From positions 1-53,686 of the forward strand of contig JAXLZK010000028.1 of the NCBI GenBank assembly GCA_046350935.1: a DNA stretch of 53,686 nucleotides. Reading direction: 5' to 3'. The notes under the pieces are model-generated. The model did not search any database. It saw nothing but the letters and a program-made list of their open reading frames with translations, and was not told where the DNA came from. The DNA is from Nitrobium sp046350935 (GTDB lineage: Bacteria; Nitrospirota; Thermodesulfovibrionia; Thermodesulfovibrionales; Dissulfurispiraceae). Below, piece by piece: positions 44,573 to 53,223 of this stretch; positions within the stretch are counted from its first letter, which is position 1; every line of letters starts with the position of its first letter. The translations under genes were made by a program, and so were the position numbers.

Positions 44573-45241
44573 TCAGATGACGCCGATAAGGCCGAGAAAC
44601 AGCCTTACCAGGGGACGTACTATATACCCCGCCAGTCCTGTCGCCACCAGCACAAGGACCACGATCATCCCGAAGGGCTCTATTCTCCCCAGCGCATGCG
44701 ACTGACGGTAGGGCAGGAAGCCCATGAGCACCCTTCCCCCGTCGAGGGGCGGAATGGGGATCAGGTTGAAGGAGGCGAGGATGACGTTGACGCTCACGCC
44801 TGCGGTGAGCATCATCACCACCGGCTTGAGAATTTTCGTCGTCACCTCCTCGGGCGCCAGGACGACCGAGGGGGCGATCACATACTTGAGCAGGATGACG
44901 CTCGCGAGCGCAAGAAGTATGTTGCTCCCGGGTCCGCCGGCCGCCGAGAGGGCCATGTCCCTCTTCGGGTTCCTGAAATTGTGGGGGTTGATGGGCACCG
45001 GCTTAGCGTATCCGAAGACAAACTGCCCGTTGGTAAAGACGAACAGCATGATCGGCATGAGGATGGTGCCGAACGGATCGATATGGGCGAGAGGGTTCAG
45101 CGTCAGCCTGCCCAGCATCTTTGCCGTAGGGTCCCCCAGCTTGTAGGCGACATACCCGTGGGCCACCTCGTGCACGATAATGGCGATAAGGATGGGAATT
45201 GCGGAGATGATGACCTGCCGCACTATATAAAACGCTTCCAT
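44573..45241 (-). CDS. site-2-type protease (M50 family)
   Basis: A 222-residue membrane protein with the zinc motif HEVAHGYVAYKLGDP in the first helix and the third ligand in FNLIPIPPLDGGRVLMG. It is a compact rhomboid-like-size site-2 protease of the type found before trpS in several Gram-negative bacteria. The substrate is unknown. It lies 23 nt after the PEPCK-like gene. Confidence 0.9.
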   Translation of the reverse strand: MEAFYIVRQVIISAIPILIAIIVHEVAHGYVAYKLGDPTAKMLGRLTLNPLAHIDPFGTILMPIMLFVFTNGQFVFGYAKPVPINPHNFRNPKRDMALSAAGGPGSNILLALASVILLKYVIAPSVVLAPEEVTTKILKPVVMMLTAGVSVNVILASFNLIPIPPLDGGRVLMGFLPYRQSHALGRIEPFGMIVVLVLVATGLAGYIVRPLVRLFLGLIGVI

Positions 45242-45264
45242 GGTTTCCTCTGTATCTCTCCGGG

Positions 45265-46926
45265 TCAGATCGGGTTCAGTATCCTGTCGATGACCACCCG
45301 CGCCTCCACCAACGGGTCGATGAAGGAGCTATCCATGTCGTGGTCGATATCCCTCTTATTGGAGAGATAGGTGATGCGGTCCTGCATCCTGTTCCGCAGG
45401 AACTGCAGGTAGTCCGTATCCCGCGGCGGCTTGTATTTGCCGTCGAAATCGGGACCGAAGAGCTCGGTCCCGTTCCTCGGCACCATGAGCCCGGGGAAGA
45501 CTTTCCAGGCCCTCCATTCTATCGTGTCCCGTATCATCTCGGTGACGATCGAAAGGGAGAGCTCCTTGGGGATGTCCTCTTCCCTGCCGGGCAGCCCGAA
45601 GGCGTGGGTATTCATGATAAAGCACTCCGTTCCGCTCTTGAAGAGCTTCATGAACTGCTCGCAATCCACCGTCAGGGGATGCACCCGGAAGGGGTTGGCA
45701 AAGGGCTCGATCACGAGCTTCGCCAGCTCTTCAGCAGGCACGTTCTCCACGCCCTTCGCCCTCATGGTGCTGAGGGACGCGCCCATCGCGACTGCGAGCC
45801 CCCTGTCCGTGATCTTGCAGACGGGAGGGAGGGAGGGGTCTTTCTGGAGCCAGATGACCTTTCCCGGCCTCTTGCAGGAAGGGGCGTGGTTGAACATGTC
45901 GCGGGTCTTGAGGCAGCGGCCGTTGTCGTTCCGGATATCCCGGCAGACCATTATCCTCTTGCCGGGCTCGGGCTCGGTGACCGCCACGTTCTGAGCGGAG
46001 TAAAAGTATTTGATAAGGGGGTCGTCGAACTCCACCGCGTCGGTCTTGTCGAAGAGGCTCGGCTCGAGGGCGACGGTGATATCGTTGTCGAGGTCGATGA
46101 GGAACGCGTCGTCGTGGATCACCGTGACCTTCTCGCTTTTCTTCAGAGTTCCCGCGTGGTCGTGGCTGTTGGTGATGGAGGACGTGCCGGAGCCCGAAAG
46201 GCCGAAGACCGCCACCGGCGGGTGATGGCCGACGGTCTTGATGCCGCCGTGGCAGGCCACCATGTTGTGGCGGACGCCGGCGGTCCAGGCGAGGGTCAGG
46301 GTCCCCTTCTTCCTCTCCCCGAAATAGCGCAGTCCGAGGATGGCGATGCAGTTCTCCTTTTCGTCGATGATCACCAGGCCGTTCGGAAACTCGGGGTCGT
46401 ACCACTCGGGATCGGCGAAGACCATGATGTCGGGCTCTTCAAGGGGGCGCGACTTCTTGAACATATCGGTCCACGGCTTCATCCAGGGGGCGAAGTTGAT
46501 GCCCCAGTCGAGCATGTTCTTCGCATCGGTCGCCGGGCTCAGGAGGTGGGCCTTGATCATGAAGTCGTGGTGGAGCCCCACGACGGCTTCGAGCCACAGC
46601 CCCTCGCGCCTGTTCAGCTGATAGACCGCCTCGCCGAGGATCCTCAGGTACTTGTCTTTCTCTTTGCCCATCTCCCTGACCAGTCTCCGCGCCCGGGCCG
46701 TGCGGCCGACAATGCCTCCGTCGTTCGAGACGAGCACTTTGGCATCCCTGGGCAGGCCGAACTGCTCGGGCCGATAAAAACGGTGGGATGTCGCCATCAC
46801 CTCGGGCTGCCTGAGCGCGAGCGTGTACAGCTCTGCCATGGTGGTCTTCCGTACGGAGTTTGCATAGAATGCACTCTCGATCATCGCCCTCCAGGCGGAG
46901 CGGGGTAGCCGGTGACTGGTTGCCAT
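45265..46926 (-). CDS. PEP carboxykinase-like protein with altered P-loop
   Basis: A 553-residue protein with the PEPCK-type nucleotide-binding fold: GGIKTVGHHPPVAVFGLSG then SGTSSITNS. Canonical ATP-PEPCK has GLSGTGKTTL; here the P-loop Lys is Thr (about residue 248). The metal-binding Asp-Asp is kept in TVIHDDAFLIDLD. The missing Lys suggests it is not a normal gluconeogenic PEPCK and may have another kinase-like or regulatory role. AAGGAGG lies 9 nt before ATG 46926; a reading to 47109 goes into the repeat and is rejected. It heads the operon with the M50 protease and trpS. Confidence 0.8.
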   Translation of the reverse strand: MATSHRLPRSAWRAMIESAFYANSVRKTTMAELYTLALRQPEVMATSHRFYRPEQFGLPRDAKVLVSNDGGIVGRTARARRLVREMGKEKDKYLRILGEAVYQLNRREGLWLEAVVGLHHDFMIKAHLLSPATDAKNMLDWGINFAPWMKPWTDMFKKSRPLEEPDIMVFADPEWYDPEFPNGLVIIDEKENCIAILGLRYFGERKKGTLTLAWTAGVRHNMVACHGGIKTVGHHPPVAVFGLSGSGTSSITNSHDHAGTLKKSEKVTVIHDDAFLIDLDNDITVALEPSLFDKTDAVEFDDPLIKYFYSAQNVAVTEPEPGKRIMVCRDIRNDNGRCLKTRDMFNHAPSCKRPGKVIWLQKDPSLPPVCKITDRGLAVAMGASLSTMRAKGVENVPAEELAKLVIEPFANPFRVHPLTVDCEQFMKLFKSGTECFIMNTHAFGLPGREEDIPKELSLSIVTEMIRDTIEWRAWKVFPGLMVPRNGTELFGPDFDGKYKPPRDTDYLQFLRNRMQDRITYLSNKRDIDHDMDSSFIDPLVEARVVIDRILNPI

Positions 46927-47288
46927 GTGCGGGGTCCTCCTTGCGGTAGCGCTCTCTTGCCAAAAATGCACACCCTCGTATGCCGGCAGCACGAGAAGAC
47001 GGAAAACAGACAGCAGCGGGGATGCAGACAATCCTGTATTATCACAAATTAAATGACAAAAAGCAAAAGAGCAACGGAGAACGGGAGGGGCACAGGGTAA
47101 ACGCATCAAAAGAGCGGTTCAAGGGAAAACGGAATCTTCAGGCTACGACCCTTCGCACTGTCCGTCATTGCGCCCCCCTCTCCCTCTGTCATTGTCTTCT
47201 TTCCTTCTGTCATTGCGAGCGGAGCGAAGCAATCCCAAGGAAATCCACCGGCAGGACGGGATGACCCGTTTGCCCCGGTGCAGGCGGG
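46927..47288. mobile_element. spacer with MITE-like repeat, copy 2 (47095-47275)
   Basis: The element runs 47095-47275 (181 bp). Its left end GGGTAAACGCATCA and right end TGACCCGTTTGCCC match as inverted repeats at 11 of 14 positions. Long blocks match copy 1: CGCATCA, AGAGCG, TACGACCCTTCGCA, TCTGTCATTGTCTTC, GAGCGGAGCGAAGCAATC. Copy 1 ends are perfect, so copy 1 may be the younger. The rest of the spacer holds no gene. Confidence 0.6.
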
Positions 47289-47585
47289 CTATTCCCTACT
47301 GCTCTGGAAGAACCCGACGATCAGCACCACGACCATGGCGATGCCGGACAGTGCGTAGATGATCAGCCCCCAGGTGGTCCGGCCGAAGGTGTCGATGAAG
47401 AACTCCCTGTTCGAGATGAAGCCCCAGTAGAGGACGAAGCAATAGGAGACCAGCAGCCCCAGTTTGTACTTCCCGAGAAGAAGACAAAAGGAGTTGAGGA
47501 CCACGAAAATCAGCATCTGTCCGAAGGGAATCGCCAACGAGCTGGTGTCGGTAAAAAACTTCAGAAAGTTGCCTAACGTCTGCAT
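47289..47585 (-). CDS. small membrane protein
   Basis: A 98-residue protein with three hydrophobic segments (FGQMLIFVVLNSFCLLLG; LLVSYCFVLYWGF; LIIYALSGIAMVVVLIVGFF). GGGGAGGAG precedes the ATG. It follows the metal ATPase by 64 nt on the same strand and may belong to that operon. Family not recognised. Confidence 0.7.
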   Translation of the reverse strand: MQTLGNFLKFFTDTSSLAIPFGQMLIFVVLNSFCLLLGKYKLGLLVSYCFVLYWGFISNREFFIDTFGRTTWGLIIYALSGIAMVVVLIVGFFQSSRE

Positions 47586-47649
47586 GCTGCTCCTCCCCTG
47601 CTGTTTTTTCCGACATCATACCACGGGAGGAGCAGAATCTGCACGGGGC

Positions 47650-49935
47650 CTATTTCAGAAGGCGGGAGGAGTTCAGGAAGACCAGCACGTCGGGCATGAT
47701 ATGGGCAACCGCCGCCCCGACCGGCGAGAGGACGCCCGCGGAGGCGAGGGCGATGCCGACCACGTTGAAGAGGATCCCGAGGGCGATGTTCTGGCGGATC
47801 ACCGCAAAGGTGCTCCGCCCGATCCTGATGGCTTCGGGGATCTGTTTCCACTCGTCGCGCATCAGGGCCACGTCGGAGGCCTCGATCGCCGCATCCGATC
47901 CCACGGCCCCCATCGCAACGCCCACATGGGCCTGCGCCAGGGCGGGTGCGTCGTTGATTCCGTCTCCCACCATGAGGACCTGCCGTCCCCCCGCCACCAA
48001 TTCCTTGATTTTGCTCACCTTGTCCTCGGGGAGCAGCCGTGACATCACCTCCCGGATCCCCAGGGTCGCGGCTATCGAGCGGGCGGTCCTCTGGTTGTCG
48101 CCGGTCAGCATCACCGGCTCGTGGAACCCCATCCGCCTGAGCTCGGCAAGCGCCTCGGCCGTCCCCTCGCGGACGATGTCGGAAACGGAAATCACCCCGA
48201 TGATCGTCCCCTCCTCGCCCTCCCGGCTGCCCAGGCCGTCGTGACCGTCGCCGCGCCCGTCATCGCGTCCGCCGGTGTTTCCGCCCGCATTTTCGGCAGA
48301 ACCGCTCGCGCCGTTCCGGGCGAGCAGCAGGACCGTCTTCCCCTCTTCCTCCCTCCCGGCGATGTACTCCTCCACGTCGGCGGAGAGATGAACGCTCTTG
48401 TTCAGGAGCAGCTCCCTGCTGCCGAGGAGGATGCCGGTGTCCTTCACCACCGCCTCGATGCCCATTCCGGGGAGCACGCAGCACTGGTCGGGCTCCGGCA
48501 CCTTGATGCCCATTTCCAGGGCCTTTTTCATGATGGCCCGTGCAAGGGGGTGTTCTGAGTAGCGCTCCGTGCCCGCGGTGAAGGCGATGATCTCCTCGTC
48601 GCTGTGGCCGGAGAAGCCTTTGATATCGGTGACTACCGGGTTCCCAACGGTCAGGGTGCCGGTTTTGTCCATCACCAGGGTATCCACCTTTGCCAGGGCC
48701 TCGAGGTAGCGGCCCCCTTTGATAATGATGCCCCGCTTCGCCGCCCTGCCCATGCCCGCGACGACCGCCAGGGGCGTGGCGATGGCGACGGTGCAGGGGC
48801 ATGCCACCACCAGGACGGCAATGGCGTTGGTGAGCTTCCCGGTGAGCAGCAGGGTGAGCACCGCTACCACCAGGATGGCGGGGGTGAAGTAGGCGGCGAA
48901 CTTGTCGGCGATCTTCTGGACCTGGGCCTTGGAGGACTCCGCCTCCTCCACGAGCTTGATGATCCGCGCGTAGGTGGTATCCTCTCCCGTATGGGTCACT
49001 TTGACGAAGAGGATCCCGTGCTGGTTGATGGTCGCCGCATAGACGCTTTCTCCCTCTTTCTTTTCGACGGGCAGCGACTCGCCGGTGATGGGGGCCTGGT
49101 TGACGAAGCTGCTCCCCGAGACGATGATCCCCTCCACCGGGATCTTCTCCCCCGGCTTCACAATGACGATATCGCCCTTCCGCACCTCCTCAGCCGGTAT
49201 CTCGCTCTCGGTGTCTCCTCTCTTCACCCGCGCCGTTTTGGGCGCCATGCTCACGAGCTCCCGTATGGCGGAGCGCGACCGGTCCATGGTAAAGGAGTCG
49301 AGGAGCTCCGCGATCAGCATGAAGAGGGAGATGACGGCGGCGGAGCGGAACTCGCCGATGGCGGTTGCGGAGACGACCCCAAGGGCCATGAAAACGTCCG
49401 CGGTGATGGTCTTCTCTTTCAGGTCGATGAACGCATGGCGGAGGAGGGGATACCCGCCGATAAGAACGGCCGCTATGTCCCATAGATGGATCAGCCCTCC
49501 CCTCTCCTGCAGAAAGCCCCTGCCCACCCCCGCAAGACCGAGGAGCACCAGGAAAAGCACCCCTGCGATGCGCAGGAGCTCGAAGCGCCGGGACCCCTCC
49601 TCCCCGTGCCCATGATCGTGCCCGTGCCCGTGATCATGGTCGTGAGCCGGGGACCCCCTCTCTGCCGCTACCTTTATTCCGAGCTCATGAAGGACTCCGA
49701 TAATGGCCTTCCGGTTGATGGCCGCAGGGTCGAACCGCACGTCCACCCTTTCGGCACCGAGATAGACGGTCACCCCCAGGACCCCCTGCCGGCGCATGAG
49801 CGCCTTCTCCACCTTTTCCGCGCAGGTAGCGCAGTCGAGCCCCTTCACGGCGAGGCTGCAGGTCTCCTGCTTTCCCCCCTCCTTCCGCTCAATGGATTCC
49901 GGGGCTTCCGGACTTCCCAGTATCGTATCGATCAT
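47650..49935 (-). CDS. heavy-metal P1B-type ATPase
   Basis: A 761-residue exporter. It starts with an HMA domain (GLDCATCAEKVE, cysteines 35 and 38) and a His-rich stretch (HDHDHGHGHDHGHG, about 98-111). The CPC channel motif is VVACPCTVAIATPLAV, the phosphorylated Asp is in VMDKTGTLTVG and the hinge in MVGDGINDAPALAQA. The last helices (IALGILFNVVGIALAS, HIMPDVLVFLNSSRLL) lack the Lys/Asp pair of classic Zn/Cd pumps and the Cu signature, so specificity is unclear. A Gly/Asp-rich loop (SGSAENAGGNTGGRDDGRGD and on) is inserted in the ATP-binding domain. It overlaps its repressor gene by ATGA. Confidence 0.92.
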   Translation of the reverse strand: MIDTILGSPEAPESIERKEGGKQETCSLAVKGLDCATCAEKVEKALMRRQGVLGVTVYLGAERVDVRFDPAAINRKAIIGVLHELGIKVAAERGSPAHDHDHGHGHDHGHGEEGSRRFELLRIAGVLFLVLLGLAGVGRGFLQERGGLIHLWDIAAVLIGGYPLLRHAFIDLKEKTITADVFMALGVVSATAIGEFRSAAVISLFMLIAELLDSFTMDRSRSAIRELVSMAPKTARVKRGDTESEIPAEEVRKGDIVIVKPGEKIPVEGIIVSGSSFVNQAPITGESLPVEKKEGESVYAATINQHGILFVKVTHTGEDTTYARIIKLVEEAESSKAQVQKIADKFAAYFTPAILVVAVLTLLLTGKLTNAIAVLVVACPCTVAIATPLAVVAGMGRAAKRGIIIKGGRYLEALAKVDTLVMDKTGTLTVGNPVVTDIKGFSGHSDEEIIAFTAGTERYSEHPLARAIMKKALEMGIKVPEPDQCCVLPGMGIEAVVKDTGILLGSRELLLNKSVHLSADVEEYIAGREEEGKTVLLLARNGASGSAENAGGNTGGRDDGRGDGHDGLGSREGEEGTIIGVISVSDIVREGTAEALAELRRMGFHEPVMLTGDNQRTARSIAATLGIREVMSRLLPEDKVSKIKELVAGGRQVLMVGDGINDAPALAQAHVGVAMGAVGSDAAIEASDVALMRDEWKQIPEAIRIGRSTFAVIRQNIALGILFNVVGIALASAGVLSPVGAAVAHIMPDVLVFLNSSRLLK

Positions 49936-50321
49936 AATTCCTCTTCCTCGATATGCCGCAGACATTCATTGAATAAGTTCCGGATGTGCCCGTCGTCGAG
50001 GGAGTAGAAGACCATTTTTCCCTCTTTCCGGTACTTTACCAGGCGCATGTTCCTCAGGATCCGCAGTTGATGGGAGATCGCGGACCGTGTGGTGGCGAGC
50101 AGCCCCGCGAGATCGCAGACGCAGAGCTCGGCGCTCGACAGGGCGTAGACGATCTTCGTGCGCGTGGGGTCCCCCAGGACTTTGAACGTCTCCGCGATCC
50201 GCTTCATGACGGGCTCGCTCTTCATGCCTTGCAGAACGGAGAGCACCCTTTCCTGGTCGACATACGAAGCCCCACCGCCATCGCTCCCGTAGTGAGAAGC
50301 CTTCGCCTCTTTCTTCTCCAT
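49932..50321 (-). CDS. ArsR/SmtB-family metal-sensing repressor
   Basis: A 129-residue winged-helix repressor. ELCVCDLAGLLATTRSAISH gives an alpha-3 Cys pair (Cys67, Cys69) and the recognition helix. The last helix DGHIRNLFNECLRHIEEE has the Asp-x-His-x10-His-x2-Glu zinc site (Asp110, His112, His123, Glu126) of SmtB and CzrA. It should release DNA when Zn or a similar ion binds. ATG 50321 has GGAGG upstream. It is coupled to the ATPase by an ATGA overlap. Confidence 0.92.
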   Translation of the reverse strand: MEKKEAKASHYGSDGGGASYVDQERVLSVLQGMKSEPVMKRIAETFKVLGDPTRTKIVYALSSAELCVCDLAGLLATTRSAISHQLRILRNMRLVKYRKEGKMVFYSLDDGHIRNLFNECLRHIEEEEL

Positions 50322-50349
50322 GAGATCGCCTCCGCGTAGTGCAAACAAA

Positions 50350-50363
50350 TGAACAATTGTTCA
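50350..50363. promoter_or_regulatory. SmtB/ArsR-type operator
   Basis: TGAACAATTGTTCA is a perfect 14-bp palindrome 29 bases before the repressor ATG. It matches the TGAACA-n2-TGTTCA operator of SmtB-type repressors. TATACAAT on the minus strand just upstream (near 50373-50380) is a likely -10, so repressor binding would block transcription of its own operon. Confidence 0.85.
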
Positions 50364-50422
50364 ACTGTTAGTATTGTATAAAAAAGGGGGGCGCGCTGTA
50401 AACCGGGCTGGAAAACGGAAAG

Positions 50423-51334
50423 TTACTCCCTGTCCGGCGCACTTTCTTCCTCCTCCTCATCCCGGTAGGCCTTCTTTCTCTTGAGCATCCTTATGAACCC
50501 GCAGACGGTGACGAGGGCGGCGAGGAGAAAGAGGAGAGGGGTGAGAGCGCTGCTCAGATAGGAGAACCATGTGTATCTCCTTGTCAGGCTCGCCCGCCAT
50601 TTCTCCTCAAGTTCGGCAGGGGAAAGGGAGAGGGTCTTCCGGAATGCGTCGTCCAGGGAATCTCCCGCCTGCAAATGCCCGAGGATCTCCCCGATGCTCC
50701 GCTTGCCGAATTCGCCGGAAATATATTCCACCACGCTCCTGCTCTCCCCGTAGGCGAGGAAAAAGGAGTGCTCTTCCCGCGGAAAGGTTTCCAATTGGCG
50801 GAGGGGGATCAGCGTGCCCCCTGCTGCGGCCTTTGCAAGGGCGCTCCCCGCATCTCCGGACGCTACTTCAGCAACGCCGCCGCTCGCCCACTGACATACC
50901 CCTTCGTCGAACCACCGGGGAAGGTCCCTCTCCCCGGCGGCATGGTGCAGGAGGAGGTGGCAGAGCTCGTGGGAGAGGGTGGAGTCGAGGGAAAAAGGGC
51001 TCTCGAATGCCCGGGCGCCATCGAGCACGATCAGGTCCCTCCCGGGGACGGCAAAGGCCGCCACCCTGTCGCTCCCCGCCATTTTCCGGAAAGTCTCGCC
51101 GCCTTTGACCAGGCGCACCTCCGGCCTGAAGTCCACCTTTTGACCGAGGAGGGCGGAGAGCTCTTCACGCACGGCAGGATAGGCCTCCAGCACGTCATAG
51201 GCGGCCTTCTCCGCGCCGGCGTCGAAATAGACGGCGAGCTCCCCGGTCTGCAGCGAGGGAATTCGGGCGTGTGCAGACAAGGGCGCAAGGAGCAGGAGGA
51301 GAAGGAGGATTGCTGTCAAGCGTATCGGGTTCAT
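50423..51334 (-). CDS. secreted peptidase-MA-like metalloprotease with C-terminal anchor
   Basis: A 303-residue protein with a signal peptide (LTAILLLLLLLAPLSAHA), a gluzincin-type motif LSHELCHLLLHH with the distal Glu in WFDEGVCQWASG, and a C-terminal membrane helix (ALTPLLFLLAALVTVCGFI) followed by a charged tail. It fits the peptidase MA family. AAAGGAG lies just before ATG 51334. The substrate is unknown. Confidence 0.82.
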   Translation of the reverse strand: MNPIRLTAILLLLLLLAPLSAHARIPSLQTGELAVYFDAGAEKAAYDVLEAYPAVREELSALLGQKVDFRPEVRLVKGGETFRKMAGSDRVAAFAVPGRDLIVLDGARAFESPFSLDSTLSHELCHLLLHHAAGERDLPRWFDEGVCQWASGGVAEVASGDAGSALAKAAAGGTLIPLRQLETFPREEHSFFLAYGESRSVVEYISGEFGKRSIGEILGHLQAGDSLDDAFRKTLSLSPAELEEKWRASLTRRYTWFSYLSSALTPLLFLLAALVTVCGFIRMLKRKKAYRDEEEEESAPDRE

Positions 51335-51709
51335 TTCTCCTTTTAGGATACTTCTCTCTGTGTTTTTTTGCACAAATTACGGCTCTGCCACGGTTGCCTG
51401 TGCGGGGGCAGCAGAGGAGAGGACTTCTTCTTCCTTTCAGAAATCCCCTCGCCCCTTGGGGGAGAGGGATAGGGTGAGGGATGTAAAAAGACGAGAGGGG
51501 TGAAAGAGTGAGGTGGATTACGCATTTTTCAGCCTCTTGTGAGATGTGGAAGAGGTGACTCCGAGGCCTCTAAGAAATTGAAAGTATGAAGAGGTTGTCA
51601 TTCCGGCTTGCCCGGAATCGTTTGCCCCTGAATGAAAGAGTACAAGTTATCTATTGTAATTTTCATTGACATCGAGTACCAATGTCTATAGAATAACGAA
51701 ACACATAGA
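51335..51709. other. boundary spacer between core and right AT-rich segment
   Basis: No gene is seen. Near 51447-51470 is a CCCTCGCCCC / GGGGGAGAGGG palindrome of the dispersed type. At 51600-51618 ATTCCGG and CCGGAAT form a hairpin. Base composition shifts to AT-rich after it, so the junction of the acquired segment is probably near 51.6 kb. Confidence 0.5.
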
Positions 51710-52228
51710 ATGAATGGAGATGTGAGCGCAATGAATCCAATCGACTGGCTGTGTGATAAAGTCCCAAGGTTTAGTGATTTGTCTTGCGCTGAGCGCTTAG
51801 AAATTATGCATTTTGTTTTGTTATGGAGCCTCTTTGAAGCCAAGGCGCTAGACACTCGTGCTTCAGCAGAGCGCATCCTCGCTCTTTCGCATAAATGGGC
51901 GCAAACTGGTCGGCTGACCATTGATTCATTTGCACAAAGTCTCAACTACTTCCGCGATCGATACTTTAAGGAGGGCGTGGAGACTGATCACTTTAGTCGA
52001 TTGAACTTTCGTCGGAACGACAATCAAGCTCTTGTCAGAGCGGTTCTTAAAGGAGAGATCACAAACATTGCTGATAGTGTTGCTGCTCTTTTAATTGTAG
52101 TTTTTCGACTTCGGAATAATCTATTTCATGGTCTAAAATGGGCTGATGGTATTCGCGGCCAGCTTAGCAACTTCGCAAATGCTAACGTAGCATTGATTGC
52201 TGCATTGGAAATGCATAATCAGTTCTAA
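51710..52228 (+). CDS. HEPN-motif protein (putative RNase)
   Basis: A 172-residue helical protein. FRLRNNLFHGLKWADG contains the Arg-x4-His motif (Arg135, His140) of HEPN ribonucleases, with the usual NNLFHG context. N-terminal helices (IMHFVLLWSLFEAKALD) fit the HEPN four-helix bundle. An internal ATG at 51731 is an alternative start. It lies 91 nt upstream of a TIR gene on the same strand; HEPN and TIR proteins are common in anti-phage systems, so abortive-infection function is inferred. Codon use is AT-rich compared with the core genes. Confidence 0.68.
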   Translation: MNGDVSAMNPIDWLCDKVPRFSDLSCAERLEIMHFVLLWSLFEAKALDTRASAERILALSHKWAQTGRLTIDSFAQSLNYFRDRYFKEGVETDHFSRLNFRRNDNQALVRAVLKGEITNIADSVAALLIVVFRLRNNLFHGLKWADGIRGQLSNFANANVALIAALEMHNQF

Positions 52229-52319
52229 GCTGAGTATAACCAGTTAGTGAATCGGACCATAAAAAGCATCATTTCACCGTTTGCTGAATTCAAGCATTAA
52301 GTGTCAGTGGGGAAGGGAA

Positions 52320-53198
52320 ATGGCAACATTAAGAGAGTACTTTGACACGGATCTTAACAAGTGTTTGTCATTGCATAAGCCCTGGCGTATTAAGGACACA
52401 CGTAGTAATGAATTTGGTGCAATAACCGCTCGAATAACTCAGGATTTTGATGCAAACGCCAAGTATTGGTCATTCTATGTACCAGAAGGCGGGGATGCAG
52501 GTCTGTACGTTAAAGCCGTATTCCAAACTCCAGAAGTGAGGGCTTGTGTGCTTGGGCCTGGAGGCGATGGAGTGTTGGTCACGACAGGTTTCAGTGACTA
52601 CTCAGAGAAAGCGTCTTCAGAATCTTTGGTATTCACAAATCGCATTTTTTTATACATAGATTATAATCTTACTCAAGATGACAGAGCAGCAATAACACGA
52701 TTGGGTAATACTTACGGCTATCATGTGATAGTAAGAGATCGTGAGTATGCAGCAAAAAGATCCTCCTTGGAAAAGCCATTAGCTTTTATTTCCCATGACT
52801 CACGTGATAAAGATGAGCTGGTAAGGGAGCTTGCACAAGAATTGTCAAAATTAATGTGCCCTGTTTGGTACGACGAGTATTCTTTAAGAGTAGGGGCGAG
52901 TCTTAGGGAGAGCATAGAATCCGGACTTAAAGAAACTAAAAACTACATCGTTGTACTGTCGCCAAACTTCTTGTTTAACGAAGGATGGGGTAAAGCAGAA
53001 TTCGATTCAGTTTTCACCAGAGAGATTTTGGAGAAAAAGAACGTAATGATGCCGGTTTGGCATAACGTAACAGTAGAGCAGGTTTACGAATACAGTCCTC
53101 GTTTGGCCGACAAGGTGGGATTAAATACAAAGATAGGCATAAAAGAGTTAGCCCGTAAACTATCAAATGAGATTAAGCGACTGACATTTGATCAATAG
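52320..53198 (+). CDS. TIR-domain protein with unrecognised N-terminal domain
   Basis: A 292-residue protein. Residues about 152-290 form a TIR domain: PLAFISHDSRDKDELVRELA, PVWYDEYSLRVGASLRESIE, then IVVLSPNFLFNEGWGKAEFD with the candidate NADase Glu at about 227. Residues 1-150 (KYWSFYVPEGGDAGLYVKAV, RIFLYIDYNLTQDDRAAITR) match no domain I know and may be the sensor. GGGAAGGGAA before ATG 52320 fixes the start over one at 52281. With the HEPN gene it forms a two-gene candidate defence unit; NAD+ cleavage is inferred from the TIR family. Confidence 0.82.
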   Translation: MATLREYFDTDLNKCLSLHKPWRIKDTRSNEFGAITARITQDFDANAKYWSFYVPEGGDAGLYVKAVFQTPEVRACVLGPGGDGVLVTTGFSDYSEKASSESLVFTNRIFLYIDYNLTQDDRAAITRLGNTYGYHVIVRDREYAAKRSSLEKPLAFISHDSRDKDELVRELAQELSKLMCPVWYDEYSLRVGASLRESIESGLKETKNYIVVLSPNFLFNEGWGKAEFDSVFTREILEKKNVMMPVWHNVTVEQVYEYSPRLADKVGLNTKIGIKELARKLSNEIKRLTFDQ

Positions 53199-53223
53199 GT
53201 AGAGAGAGTCTCAAAGCAATAGG

